Shown here piece by piece: positions 7,981 to 14,626 of a DNA stretch of 19,701 nucleotides; the first letter of the stretch is position 1; every line of letters begins with the position of its first letter. Both the position numbers and the translations under genes were made by a program. Under the pieces are notes generated by a model. It had not been told where the DNA came from. It made no database searches and saw nothing but the letters and a program-made list of their open reading frames with translations. The DNA comes from Firmicutes bacterium CAG:145 (GTDB taxonomy: Bacteria; Bacillota; Clostridia; Peptostreptococcales; Anaerovoracaceae): assembly GCA_000435715.1 (NCBI GenBank), contig FR882593.1, positions 261,965 through 281,665 of the forward strand, in the 5' to 3' direction.

Positions 7981-8037
7981 AAAGGGGCTGTCGCACAACT
8001 GATTGAATAAATCAGCTTGGAGCGACAGCCCCTTTTT
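7981..8037. terminator. Long bidirectional terminator hairpin with nested stem
   Basis: AAAGGGGCTGTCGC (7981-7994) pairs perfectly with GCGACAGCCCCTTT (8022-8035), followed by T residues. The 27-nt loop contains a second stem, CTGATT/AATCAG. It ends the surface-protein genes on the plus strand and also lies at the stop codon of the minus-strand zinc-ribbon gene, so it may serve both directions. The same right arm opens the window at position 1. Confidence 0.88.
8024..8037 (+). repeat. Right copy of terminator-arm direct repeat
   Basis: GACAGCCCCTTTTT, identical to 1-14. It is the downstream arm and T-tract of the terminator and marks the right edge of the AT-rich segment. Confidence 0.6.
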
Positions 8038-8425
8038 ATACTTTTCTTTCAAACACGTCGTGACATCTGCTGCAAGTGACTCTTATGCGTCCTCTTCCCT
8101 TAGGAGCCCGGAGCACCTGTCCACAGGAGGGACATTTAAAATACTTATAATTCTTGCGGTCCCGGCGCATATAAGATTGAAGCGGAAGTTCCACGCAGGA
8201 AATATACCAGGAGTTTTCTGCGCTTCGTCTTGCGATATTCCTGGAAAAGGCCCTGAAATATGAATAGAACATGATAGCAAGGCCGATATATCTGACTATT
8301 CTGCCGGGAATAAATATATCTGCTATGATCAGAATCATCGCAAGAAAAAGAAGCCCTCTGCAAAAAGCGTCAAACCCATTTCTTCCTATCATGAACTGAA
8401 GCATCCTATATCTGAAATTACCCAT
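8036..8425 (-). CDS. Small membrane protein with C-terminal zinc ribbon
   Basis: A 129-residue protein with two hydrophobic segments (about 23-40 and 43-58) and a cytosolic-looking basic linker. It ends in a zinc ribbon: CPSCG at 98-102 and CSRC at 118-121 supply four Cys ligands. Proteins of this layout recur in Clostridia without a known function; the ribbon could bind nucleic acid or a protein partner. ATG 8425 is chosen because GGAGG (8437-8433) lies 7 nt upstream; the TTG at 8431 is too close. It has its own promoter (8483-8455), and its stop touches the terminator at the edge of the AT-rich islet. The membrane topology is inferred. Confidence 0.8.
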   Translation of the reverse strand: MGNFRYRMLQFMIGRNGFDAFCRGLLFLAMILIIADIFIPGRIVRYIGLAIMFYSYFRAFSRNIARRSAENSWYISCVELPLQSYMRRDRKNYKYFKCPSCGQVLRAPKGRGRIRVTCSRCHDVFERKV

Positions 8426-8454
8426 TTTCAAGCCTCCATTAAGTCTTTATATTA

Positions 8455-8483
8455 AATTTAATCTTCCCGAAAGGCATTGTCAA
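8455..8483 (-). promoter_or_regulatory. Promoter of the zinc-ribbon gene
   Basis: On the minus strand TTGACA (8483-8478) is a perfect -35 box, followed by a 17-nt spacer and TAAATT (8460-8455). Transcription would begin about 20 nt before the start codon at 8425. The zinc-ribbon gene is therefore probably not just read through from the UPF0210 gene upstream. Confidence 0.65.
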
Positions 8484-8526
8484 TGGGGTTTGAAAATAAA
8501 CCATGAAAACTTCACAGTTTGATCTA

Positions 8527-9885
8527 CTAATTCTTCAAACTCTGCATAGGAGCGGGGATCCTTCCGCCTCTTGCTATCATCTTGGCAGAAGATTCAGGAC
8601 GAAGTTTCATCACCGGACCTTGTCCCAAAAGACCTCCGAAGTCCAGTTCCTCTCCTTCTGAAAGGCCTATGGCAGGAATAACTCTGACGGCAGTTGTCTT
8701 TGAATTAACCATGCCTATGGCAGCTTCGTCGGCGATTATCGCGGATATAGTAGAACTCTGAGTCTCACCGGGAACTATTATCATATCCAGACCCACAGAA
8801 CACACTGCGGTCATGGCTTCCAGTTTCTCGATAGAGAGAACTCCCTTTCTGGCGGCGTCGATCATACCTGCGTCTTCTGTAACCGGTATAAAAGCGCCTG
8901 ACAGGCCGCCTACGCTGGACGAGGCCATCACGCCGCCTTTTTTTACGGCGTCGTTGAGCATTGCCAGAGCCGCAGTGGTTCCATGGGTGCCGCACTGCTG
9001 GAGACCGATTTCTTCCAATATATATGCTACAGAATCTCCTACCGCCGGAGTAGGGGCGAGAGAGAGATCTATTATTCCGAAAGGAACGTCGAGCATTTTG
9101 GAGGCTTCAGTACCTACAAGCTGTCCCATTCTGGTAATCTTAAAGGCAGTTTTTTTGATGAGCTCGGCAACTTCGTTGAGAGGAGCGTCCTCTGGCAGCT
9201 TTGCCAGAGCTGAGCGCACTACGCCCGGTCCGGAGACTCCAACGTTGAGAACCACGTCCGGCTCTCCCGGTCCATGGAAAGCGCCGGCCATAAAAGGATT
9301 ATCTTCCGGAGCATTGCAGAATACCACCAGTTTAGCGGCGCCTATACACTGATTGTCTTTTGTCAGTTCAGCCGTTTTCTTGACGGCTTCCCCCATAAGT
9401 TTTACGGCGTCCATGTTTATACCTGCCTTAGTTGAACCGATATTCACTGAAGAGCAGACGAACTCCGTTTCGGCCAGCGCCCGAGGTATGGCCTCTATGA
9501 GTTCTCTGTCTCCTGCGCTGAATCCTTTTTGAACTAAGGCGCTGAATCCTCCGATGAAGTTTACGCCGACTTTTTTCGCAGCCTTATCGAGGGTCTTAGC
9601 ATATTTTACGGGATCACCGCCGCTGGCAGCAACCAGCATGGCTATGGGAGTCACGCTGATGCGCTTATTGACGATGGGAATACCGTATTTTTTTTCTATG
9701 GATTCTCCAACCTCCACCAACCTGGCGGCCTTGGCCGTTATCTTATCGTATATCTTCTGGCAGGAGACGTCTATATCGCTGTCTGCGCAGTCTAAGAGAG
9801 ATATTCCCATGGTTATGGTTCGAATATCGAGATTTTCTTCTTGGATCATGGTTATAGTTTCCATGATATCGTTAAAATTGACCAT
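8527..9885 (-). CDS. UPF0210 (PFL/DUF711) family protein
   Basis: A 452-residue cytosolic protein of the PFL/UPF0210 family, related in fold to glycyl-radical enzymes but of unknown activity. Recognised by its N-terminal block DIRTITMGISLLDC and the conserved pieces NVGVSGPGVV, FGIIDLSLAPTPAVGDSVA and GTHGTTAALAMLNDAVKKGG. The open frame continues 27 codons upstream to 9966, but GGAG (9895-9892) sits 6 nt before the ATG at 9885, and the resulting length equals the family norm, so I use 9885. It directly follows the UPF0237 ACT-domain gene, a pairing conserved in many Firmicutes, which suggests that the two proteins work together, the ACT domain perhaps sensing an amino acid. Confidence 0.92.
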   Translation of the reverse strand: MVNFNDIMETITMIQEENLDIRTITMGISLLDCADSDIDVSCQKIYDKITAKAARLVEVGESIEKKYGIPIVNKRISVTPIAMLVAASGGDPVKYAKTLDKAAKKVGVNFIGGFSALVQKGFSAGDRELIEAIPRALAETEFVCSSVNIGSTKAGINMDAVKLMGEAVKKTAELTKDNQCIGAAKLVVFCNAPEDNPFMAGAFHGPGEPDVVLNVGVSGPGVVRSALAKLPEDAPLNEVAELIKKTAFKITRMGQLVGTEASKMLDVPFGIIDLSLAPTPAVGDSVAYILEEIGLQQCGTHGTTAALAMLNDAVKKGGVMASSSVGGLSGAFIPVTEDAGMIDAARKGVLSIEKLEAMTAVCSVGLDMIIVPGETQSSTISAIIADEAAIGMVNSKTTAVRVIPAIGLSEGEELDFGGLLGQGPVMKLRPESSAKMIARGGRIPAPMQSLKN

Positions 9886-10001
9886 CATATTCTCCGTTCG
9901 TAATTTAAAATCGGAGCGCAAGCCGCCGGCAAATTCGCTTGTCATGGACGACGCGAAGGATTGCAATAAGCTCCGGAGGCTTCAGCTCATTCAGACTTTT
10001 G

Positions 10002-10265
10002 TTAAATCCTGTGCATAGAATTAAAGATATCCTCGTGCATCACATGTATGACCATATTAGGTACGGATTCTTTGAGAGCCGCCTCGAGATCGTAAAGCTG
10101 GCAGGACATTTTACTTATATCTATGACCATCACCATGCAAAAATAACCTTCCAGAATAGACTGAGTGACTTCTAAAACATTGGTGTTTTTTTCTGCACAG
10201 GCAGTGGAAACTTTGGCCAGTATGCCTACCATGTCCTTGCCTATTACCGTTACAACTGCTTTCAT
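10002..10265 (-). CDS. UPF0237 ACT domain-containing protein
   Basis: An 87-residue stand-alone ACT-domain protein (UPF0237). The sequence starts KAVVTVIGKDMVGILAKV, with the GKD-x-x-GI turn where ACT domains bind small ligands such as amino acids, followed by NTNVLEVTQSI. It resembles the N-terminal half of GcvR-type regulators but has no second ACT domain. AAGGAG precedes ATG 10265 at good spacing, and the gene begins 13 bp after the radical SAM gene. It is almost always found next to UPF0210, as here. The ligand is unknown; a regulatory or assembly role for UPF0210 is inferred. Confidence 0.92.
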   Translation of the reverse strand: MKAVVTVIGKDMVGILAKVSTACAEKNTNVLEVTQSILEGYFCMVMVIDISKMSCQLYDLEAALKESVPNMVIHVMHEDIFNSMHRI

Positions 10266-10278
10266 TTTGAATCTCCTT

Positions 10279-11292
10279 TTAAAATTTTATTGAATAAGTG
10301 CCTTTCCTCATGTTTCCGTCGGCCTTGTAGCTTATACGAAGATCAGGGTAAGCACTGCTGAAATACTTCTTATTTACGGCTTTATGTCCTATCATGTTAT
10401 TGAAGGAGTCAGGGTGAGAGACACAGCAAACAGAGGTATTCGGTTTGCATCCTCTGAGCTGAATGTCCAAATCCTCTTGCGCGATCTTTCCCTCAACCAG
10501 TTGACGGAAAGCGGGGTGAAAGGTACCTGCCTGCATATTTTTCCCATTTATGATATCGCTGGACTTTAAACCTACCCGTATGATGTTTATTCCTGCAGAG
10601 TCGAGGATTCTGTACATAGCCGCAGTACGTATTATAGCATCTTCTTGCTGCATGGGGCAATACCGGCCCTGCAAAAACATTTTGTGAAGTTCAGTATCCG
10701 GTATTACAACAGTAGGATATAGTCTGGCGATAGAAGGGGAGATGGTCACAGTTTCCCTCGCCGAATATAGGTCCAACTCGCAGGTATCCCCCGGGAGCCC
10801 GATCATAAGCTGTATCCCGAGGATAAAACCGTACTCTTTTATGAGACGGCTGCTGCTGTAGACACATTCAGCGCTGTGACCTCTCTTTGAAGCCGTAAGA
10901 ACAGACTCGGCAAACGACTGTACGCCCAGTTCTATGGTATCGACTCCAAATACTTTCAAATTGTCTAAGATCTCACAGTCAATATAGTCGGGCCTGGTTG
11001 AAAGGTGGATTTTTTGTATAACTCCTTCATCTTTATACCTCTTCGCCACCGATAAGAAGGCCTTCTGTTCATCCATAGGGATCCCGGTAAAGGAACCGCC
11101 GAAAAACGATAGCTCTATCTCTTCGATATCCATCTTCGACAGTGTAGACATATATTTTGACACAGTCTTGTGAACATCTGCCGGAGTCAGAGGCGCTATA
11201 TGCGCCGTTATTTTCCGCTGATTGCAGAAAACGCAGTCGTTGTTGCAGCCCTTATGGGGTATGAATATGGGAATTATAGCGTGTTTCTTCAC
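10279..11292 (-). CDS. Radical SAM protein (Elp3-like)
   Basis: A 337-residue radical S-adenosylmethionine enzyme. The cluster motif CNNDCVFC (Cys16, Cys20, Cys23) binds the [4Fe-4S] that cleaves SAM; FFGGSFTG is the usual SAM-contact GGE-like strand, and GIQLMIGLPGDT lies in the barrel. It belongs to the Elp3-like group common in Clostridia, but lacks a C-terminal acetyltransferase domain, so it is not full Elp3. The start is GTG 11292 with GAGGAAAAG upstream, 1 nt after the stop of the DUF6873 gene, so translation is probably coupled. The substrate is unknown; tRNA modification is possible but unproven. Confidence 0.88.
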   Translation of the reverse strand: MKKHAIIPIFIPHKGCNNDCVFCNQRKITAHIAPLTPADVHKTVSKYMSTLSKMDIEEIELSFFGGSFTGIPMDEQKAFLSVAKRYKDEGVIQKIHLSTRPDYIDCEILDNLKVFGVDTIELGVQSFAESVLTASKRGHSAECVYSSSRLIKEYGFILGIQLMIGLPGDTCELDLYSARETVTISPSIARLYPTVVIPDTELHKMFLQGRYCPMQQEDAIIRTAAMYRILDSAGINIIRVGLKSSDIINGKNMQAGTFHPAFRQLVEGKIAQEDLDIQLRGCKPNTSVCCVSHPDSFNNMIGHKAVNKKYFSSAYPDLRISYKADGNMRKGTYSIKF

Positions 11293-11293
11293 G

Positions 11294-11935
11294 TTACTTT
11301 TCCTCTATGATCGAACCGATGTCAGTCAGGCGATAATCTTTAAAGTATACTATATCGAGACCTCTGCTCTCGATAAATTCACGTATAGCCTCATAATCGC
11401 TGTGGCGAGTTATATCCCCGTTGAATATTATGGTATTTCCGACTTTACCCGAGGCTCCTCCTAAGAACCCGTAAGGCTGCCCCTCGAGGATAACCTGGCT
11501 CCTCTCTATGAGAAGTACGTTCATCCCTGCGTTGGCGGCGACTTTCCATATGCCTCTGTCGGCAGTTATTATGGAGTCTTCGTCAACTACTACGCAGCTG
11601 CATTTTGCGTAACCCTGCTTTACATTGAGCTCGATTTGTCCTTCTTTGCGTACTGCTTTGAGCAATTCGGGAGCGGTATACTTCAGATTGTGGATGAAGT
11701 ATTTACCGGTGGAGCATCCGTTGAAAATGGCGTGGGCGGGATAATGCGGATTGAGAATAAATAATTCGCCGTGATAGACCGAATCTCTGAGCGCACACAT
11801 GTATATATCCGGATGTGTGGCTATGGTAGGATCCATTTTGACCGTTTCTTTGACTTCTTTCACCTTATGACCTGCGTCGTGCAGGTATTTTTTAAGTATA
11901 GTGTTAGCTTTTGAGCTGATATAGACCAAACTCAT
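11294..11935 (-). CDS. DUF6873 family protein (GME-like fold)
   Basis: A 213-residue soluble protein that I match to the DUF6873 family, thought to adopt a guanidino-modifying-enzyme-like fold. Useful marks are MSLVYISSKANTILKKYL at the N-terminus, HPDIYMCALRDS, GYAKCSCVVVDEDSIITADRG (split by a Cys pair) and GFLGGASGKVG. Catalytic activity has not been shown for the family and cannot be assigned here. ATG 11935 aligns with the family start; no ribosome site precedes it, and a TATAAT lies only 6 nt upstream, so the gene may be read from a very short leader. It heads the run that includes the radical SAM, ACT and UPF0210 genes. Confidence 0.75.
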   Translation of the reverse strand: MSLVYISSKANTILKKYLHDAGHKVKEVKETVKMDPTIATHPDIYMCALRDSVYHGELFILNPHYPAHAIFNGCSTGKYFIHNLKYTAPELLKAVRKEGQIELNVKQGYAKCSCVVVDEDSIITADRGIWKVAANAGMNVLLIERSQVILEGQPYGFLGGASGKVGNTIIFNGDITRHSDYEAIREFIESRGLDIVYFKDYRLTDIGSIIEEK

Positions 11936-11964
11936 GACTATATTATACACTAAAAGTTACAAAA

Positions 11965-11992
11965 GTTATAGTGATTTTATTCTATAAAGCAA
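11965..11992 (-). promoter_or_regulatory. Candidate promoter of the DUF6873 run
   Basis: TTGCTT (11992-11987), a 16-nt spacer and TATAAC (11970-11965) on the minus strand. A second -10-like TATAAT (11947-11942) lies closer to the start codon but has no good -35. Either gives a short leader lacking a ribosome site. The choice between them is uncertain. Confidence 0.35.
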
Positions 11993-12010
11993 CAAATTTC
12001 ATCTTATTGT

Positions 12011-12055
12011 GATATAATGAACCCACCGATCACTATAATTGAGGCGGCGTTGCCG
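12011..12055 (+). repeat. 45-bp direct repeat, copy 1 (ung leader)
   Basis: A 45-bp block starting GATATAATGAACCC and ending GGCGTTGCCG, repeated exactly at 12098-12142. It contains two TATAAT boxes (12013-12018, 12034-12039); the first has an extended TGA ahead of it. AATGAACCC (12016-12024) pairs with GGGTTCATT (12063-12071) just beyond the block. The block lies in the 288-bp gap between the divergent DUF6873 gene and ung. Confidence 0.85.
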
Positions 12056-12097
12056 AGAGGAAGGGTTCATTGAATCGCTGTGACTAAGCCGGTTTGC

Positions 12098-12142
12098 GAT
12101 ATAATGAACCCACCGATCACTATAATTGAGGCGGCGTTGCCG
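12098..12142 (+). repeat. 45-bp direct repeat, copy 2 (ung leader)
   Basis: Exact second copy, 87 bp after the first. Sequence after each copy is partly alike in order and spacing (TTCATT, then GAC, then TTGCG), so the ancestral duplicated unit was probably about 87 bp and the second half has diverged. The end of this copy forms the left side of a bulged hairpin at 12136-12164. Confidence 0.85.
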
Positions 12143-12164
12143 GCATTTCATTATGCCCGGCGAC
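12136..12164 (+). promoter_or_regulatory. Bulged hairpin in the ung leader
   Basis: GTTGCCGGCAT pairs with ATGCCCGGCGAC around a TTCATT loop: eleven pairs (one G-T) with a single bulged C at 12156. TTTCATT (12146-12152) can pair with AATGAAA (12167-12173) instead, and TTCATT can also pair with AATGAA at 12103-12108, so the structures exclude one another. No T-run follows, so it is not a simple terminator. A regulatory role is inferred. Confidence 0.4.
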
Positions 12165-12223
12165 AAAATGAAACTTGCGGGATCTTGGATAAAATAATTT
12201 TATTGATAAAAAAGGAGATATTT

Positions 12224-12892
12224 ATGGTTAAGATTGGTAACGACTGGGACGAAATGATACAAGAAGAATTCCAGAAAGAGTATTATATAAAACTGAGAGA
12301 GTTTCTGTCTAAGGAATATCAGGAGAATACCATATATCCGCCGGCAGAAGATCTGTTCAATGCGCTAAGATACTCATCTTACAGCGATACTAAGGTGGTA
12401 ATACTGGGACAGGATCCTTATCACGAGCCGGGACAGGCTCATGGCCTTTCCTTTTCAGTAAATAAAGGAATCACGATTCCGCCGTCTCTGGTAAATATAT
12501 ATAAAGAAATAGAATCTGACCTAGGAATAACTCCGCCGGGACATGGGTACCTGGCAGACTGGGCAAAACAGGGAGTGCTACTTTTGAATACTGTGCTTAC
12601 AGTGAGAAAGGGTCAGGCCAATTCTCATAGAGGCAGGGGATGGGAGATATTCACCGACAGGATCGTAGAACTTTTAAATGAAAGAGAAAAGCCTATAGTG
12701 TTCATATTATGGGGAGCCAATGCCAAGTCAAAGCAGGAGATCATCACAAATAAGGAGCATATGATAATAACCGGAGCTCATCCGAGCCCGCTTTCTGCAT
12801 GGAAAGGGTTTTTCGGGGGAGGATATTTCAGTAAGGCCAACAGGTTTTTAGAGTTGACGGGTCAGAACCCTATCCAGTGGAGGTTGGAGTGA
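12224..12892 (+). CDS. ung: Uracil-DNA glycosylase
   Basis: A 222-residue family 1 uracil-DNA glycosylase that removes uracil from DNA to begin base-excision repair. The water-activating motif GQDPYH is at 62-67 (catalytic Asp64), followed by GQAHGLSFSV, and the DNA-intercalating loop HPSPLSA is at 186-192 with His186. The length is normal for the family. The frame is open back to 12080, but AAAGGAG at 12211-12217 lies 7 nt before ATG 12224, and the family N-terminus begins there. It is a single gene: its upstream neighbour diverges and the antiporter downstream has its own promoter. Its leader carries repeated and structured sequence. Confidence 0.96.
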   Translation: MVKIGNDWDEMIQEEFQKEYYIKLREFLSKEYQENTIYPPAEDLFNALRYSSYSDTKVVILGQDPYHEPGQAHGLSFSVNKGITIPPSLVNIYKEIESDLGITPPGHGYLADWAKQGVLLLNTVLTVRKGQANSHRGRGWEIFTDRIVELLNEREKPIVFILWGANAKSKQEIITNKEHMIITGAHPSPLSAWKGFFGGGYFSKANRFLELTGQNPIQWRLE

Positions 12893-12893
12893 G

Positions 12894-12939
12894 TCGATTC
12901 CGAGTCGAAAATGTCGAATATTACTCAAAAATGAATCGA
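12894..12939 (+). terminator. Possible weak hairpin terminator after ung
   Basis: TCGATTC (12894-12900) pairs with GAATCGA (12933-12939), and inside it GAGT pairs with ACTC. The hairpin starts 1 nt after the ung stop codon. Only a weak T stretch follows (CCGTTTAATG), so it may stabilise the mRNA end or terminate poorly. Confidence 0.3.
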
Positions 12940-12952
12940 ACCGTTTAATGTA

Positions 12953-13060
12953 GTCCTCCTAAAATAAGGTGGTTTTTAAAGTTTTACAGCTTCGTCAAAT
13001 CTGGCATAATAATTGCTTTAAATAATATGCGAAGCCTTAACACTAATATATTAGGAGGAC
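12953..13060 (+). promoter_or_regulatory. Inverted repeat that can mask the antiporter ribosome site
   Basis: GTCCTCCTAA (12953-12962) is the perfect complement of TTAGGAGGAC (13051-13060), and the right arm contains the AGGAGG of the antiporter gene. In an RNA that begins upstream, for example read-through from ung, the two would pair and hide the ribosome site. The local promoter at 12983-13010 starts RNA after the left arm and would give an open site. The role is inferred. Confidence 0.45.
12983..13010 (+). promoter_or_regulatory. Promoter of the NhaC-type antiporter gene
   Basis: TTTACA (12983-12988), a 16-nt spacer and CATAAT (13005-13010) with an extended TGG just before the -10. Transcription would start near 13017 and leave a leader of about 47 nt. 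Confidence 0.55.
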
Positions 13061-13063
13061 ATA

Positions 13064-14533
13064 ATGAATTTTTTAAAAGGACTTTTAAAGTTTTCGCCTG
13101 TATTTCTGCTGGCAGGCCTCATGATCGCCAAATATGATGCGCTTATCGCAGCGCCTATCGCGGCGATCTATGCTTTCATAGTAGCGGGAATCACTGAAAA
13201 GATAAAATTTCAGGACTCCCTTAACGCCGCAATGAAAAGCGTAAACAATATCCTCATAGCACTTTTCATTCTCATGTTCGCATATGCCATGGCAAGCATG
13301 TTCATGAGTTCAGGCGTGGGAGCTTCTGTAGTAAATATTGCCCTTTCCTTGGGTGTGACAGGCAAATCTGTCGCTGTAGTGGGCATCCTGTGTACGGGAA
13401 TTCTCTCCGTAGCTACGGGAACCTCGTGGGGGACGTTTGCCGCATGCGCTCCGATATTCATGTGGCTCAGTCATATCGTAGACGGAAATCCGTATCTCAC
13501 GGTATGTGCCATAGCAGGAGGCGCATGCTTTGGAGATAATATCGGGCTGATTTCAGATACTACCATAGTTTCCTCCGGAATCCAGGGGGTGCAGGTAGTA
13601 GACAGAATAAGACATCAGGGAGTCTGGTCCGTGGGATGCCTTATTCTGGCAGCAGCGGCTTTCTACATCGCCGGTATCACTATGGGTCTTCCGACAGAAT
13701 CTGTAGACGGAGCGGCAGTGGTGTCTCAGATACCGGACAACGTCTGGGAAGTACTGGCTCAGGAGAGACCTGCGGCTATTCCTCTACTGGAACAGATAGC
13801 CGCAGGCGTGCCTATCTACATGGTGATTCCTCTCGTTCTCGTAATACTTCTGGCCATATTGGGTCTCAACACTTTTGTGTGTATAGGCGCGGGCCTCGTT
13901 TCGTCATATGTCTTGGGAATATTTGCCGGAACTACAGGAAGCGTCAACGATTTCCTCAGCCAGTGCATGGACGGCTTTGCTGAAGCGGGAAGCTGGGTAG
14001 TCGTAATGATGATGTGGGTAGCGGCTTTCGGAGGCGTCATGCAGGAGATGAACGCCTTTGAGCCTTTAGCTAAGTTCGTAGTAAAGTGTTCCAGAAAGGT
14101 GAGACATCTGATGACATGGAATGCGATACTTTCTCTGGTAGGCAATATGACGCTTGCCGACGAAATGGCTCAGATCGTCACCATGGGACCTGTCATCAAA
14201 GATATACTGGACGAGAATGTCGAGGGAAGCGAAGAGGATATGTACAAGCTGCATCTGAGAAACGCAACTTTCGGCGATGCCATGGGAGTCTTCGGCTCTC
14301 AGCTGATACCTTGGCACGTGTATCTTGCATACTATGTAGGAATCTCCGTAGGAGTATATCCTCTTGTAGAGCTGGTACCTCTGGATTTCCTGAGATATAA
14401 CTTCATGGCATATATAGCGGTAATATCGCTGCTTATCCTGACGTTTACAGGACTGGACAGATTTATACCTATGTTTAAGCTGCCACAGGAACCTGACGTA
14501 AGGATCAAGAGAAAAAAACCGGCCGAAGAGTAA
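13064..14533 (+). CDS. Na+/H+ antiporter NhaC family transporter
   Basis: A 489-residue polytopic membrane transporter with about eleven to twelve hydrophobic segments. It belongs to the NhaC/ion-transporter superfamily, shown by ATGTSWGTFAACAP (around residue 117) and FGDNIGLISDTT (156-167), where charged and polar residues lie inside the membrane core. A second, diverged copy of this pattern appears late in the protein (NMTLADEMAQ, FGDAMGVFGSQLIPW), consistent with an inverted-repeat fold. Family members exchange Na+ for H+, but some move organic acids or amino acids, so the substrate is open. AGGAGG lies 7 nt before ATG 13064. It has its own promoter and a strong terminator follows, so it is a single-gene unit, possibly controlled at its ribosome site. 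Confidence 0.88.
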   Translation: MNFLKGLLKFSPVFLLAGLMIAKYDALIAAPIAAIYAFIVAGITEKIKFQDSLNAAMKSVNNILIALFILMFAYAMASMFMSSGVGASVVNIALSLGVTGKSVAVVGILCTGILSVATGTSWGTFAACAPIFMWLSHIVDGNPYLTVCAIAGGACFGDNIGLISDTTIVSSGIQGVQVVDRIRHQGVWSVGCLILAAAAFYIAGITMGLPTESVDGAAVVSQIPDNVWEVLAQERPAAIPLLEQIAAGVPIYMVIPLVLVILLAILGLNTFVCIGAGLVSSYVLGIFAGTTGSVNDFLSQCMDGFAEAGSWVVVMMMWVAAFGGVMQEMNAFEPLAKFVVKCSRKVRHLMTWNAILSLVGNMTLADEMAQIVTMGPVIKDILDENVEGSEEDMYKLHLRNATFGDAMGVFGSQLIPWHVYLAYYVGISVGVYPLVELVPLDFLRYNFMAYIAVISLLILTFTGLDRFIPMFKLPQEPDVRIKRKKPAEE

Positions 14534-14563
14534 ATTGACTGAAAAGGTAATAAACCTCATACT

Positions 14564-14594
14564 AAAACCCCCGTCCTCACAGGGCGGGGGTTTT
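14564..14594. terminator. Strong bidirectional terminator
   Basis: AAAACCCCCG (14564-14573) pairs with CGGGGGTTTT (14585-14594); four more pairs inside leave a 3-nt loop. It lies between the convergent antiporter and ligase genes, with A and T tracts on the two sides, and can end both transcripts. Confidence 0.92.
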
Positions 14595-14626
14595 GATATG
14601 CCGTCAAATTCTAAGAGTAATCTTTT

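Larger units (their letters stand above)
1..8037. other. AT-rich accessory islet flanked by copies of a terminator arm
   Basis: The left 7.9 kb is visibly poorer in G+C than everything after about 8040. It carries eight plus-strand genes (a stress operon and two surface proteins), while the next five genes are on the minus strand. The sequence GACAGCCCCTTTTT begins the window at 1-14 and recurs at 8024-8037 as the right arm of a terminator hairpin. This suggests the segment sits between two copies of one terminator, and was gained or can be lost by recombination between them. No integrase or transposase is visible, so the mechanism is inferred. The left copy is cut by the window edge, so whether it is a full hairpin cannot be seen. 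Confidence 0.5.

Noticed and set aside
1..8037. Transposon or prophage
   Set aside because: No transposase, integrase, phage gene or clear target-site duplication is visible; only the terminator-arm repeat and base composition suggest acquisition.
9886..9966. 27-codon extension of the UPF0210 protein
   Set aside because: The family begins at the ATG at 9885, which has its own GGAG; the extension is in the gap after the ACT-domain gene.
9554..10018. Plus-strand frame of 154 codons opposite UPF0210
   Set aside because: It is antisense to a clearly conserved protein, has no ribosome site and no recognisable motifs.
12011..12142. CRISPR array of two repeats
   Set aside because: Only two copies with a 42-bp interval, repeats too long, no cas gene, and the copies carry promoter-like and hairpin sequence.
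12011..12165. Degenerate tRNA or T-box in the ung leader (GGGTTCATTGAATC resembles a T-arm)
   Set aside because: No cloverleaf can be drawn and there is no T-box consensus; the T-arm likeness is short and the rest is repeated sequence.
12080..12223. Possible 48-codon N-terminal extension of uracil-DNA glycosylase
   Set aside because: It runs through the duplicated 45-bp repeat. A strong AAAGGAG precedes ATG 12224, and the shorter product has the normal family length.
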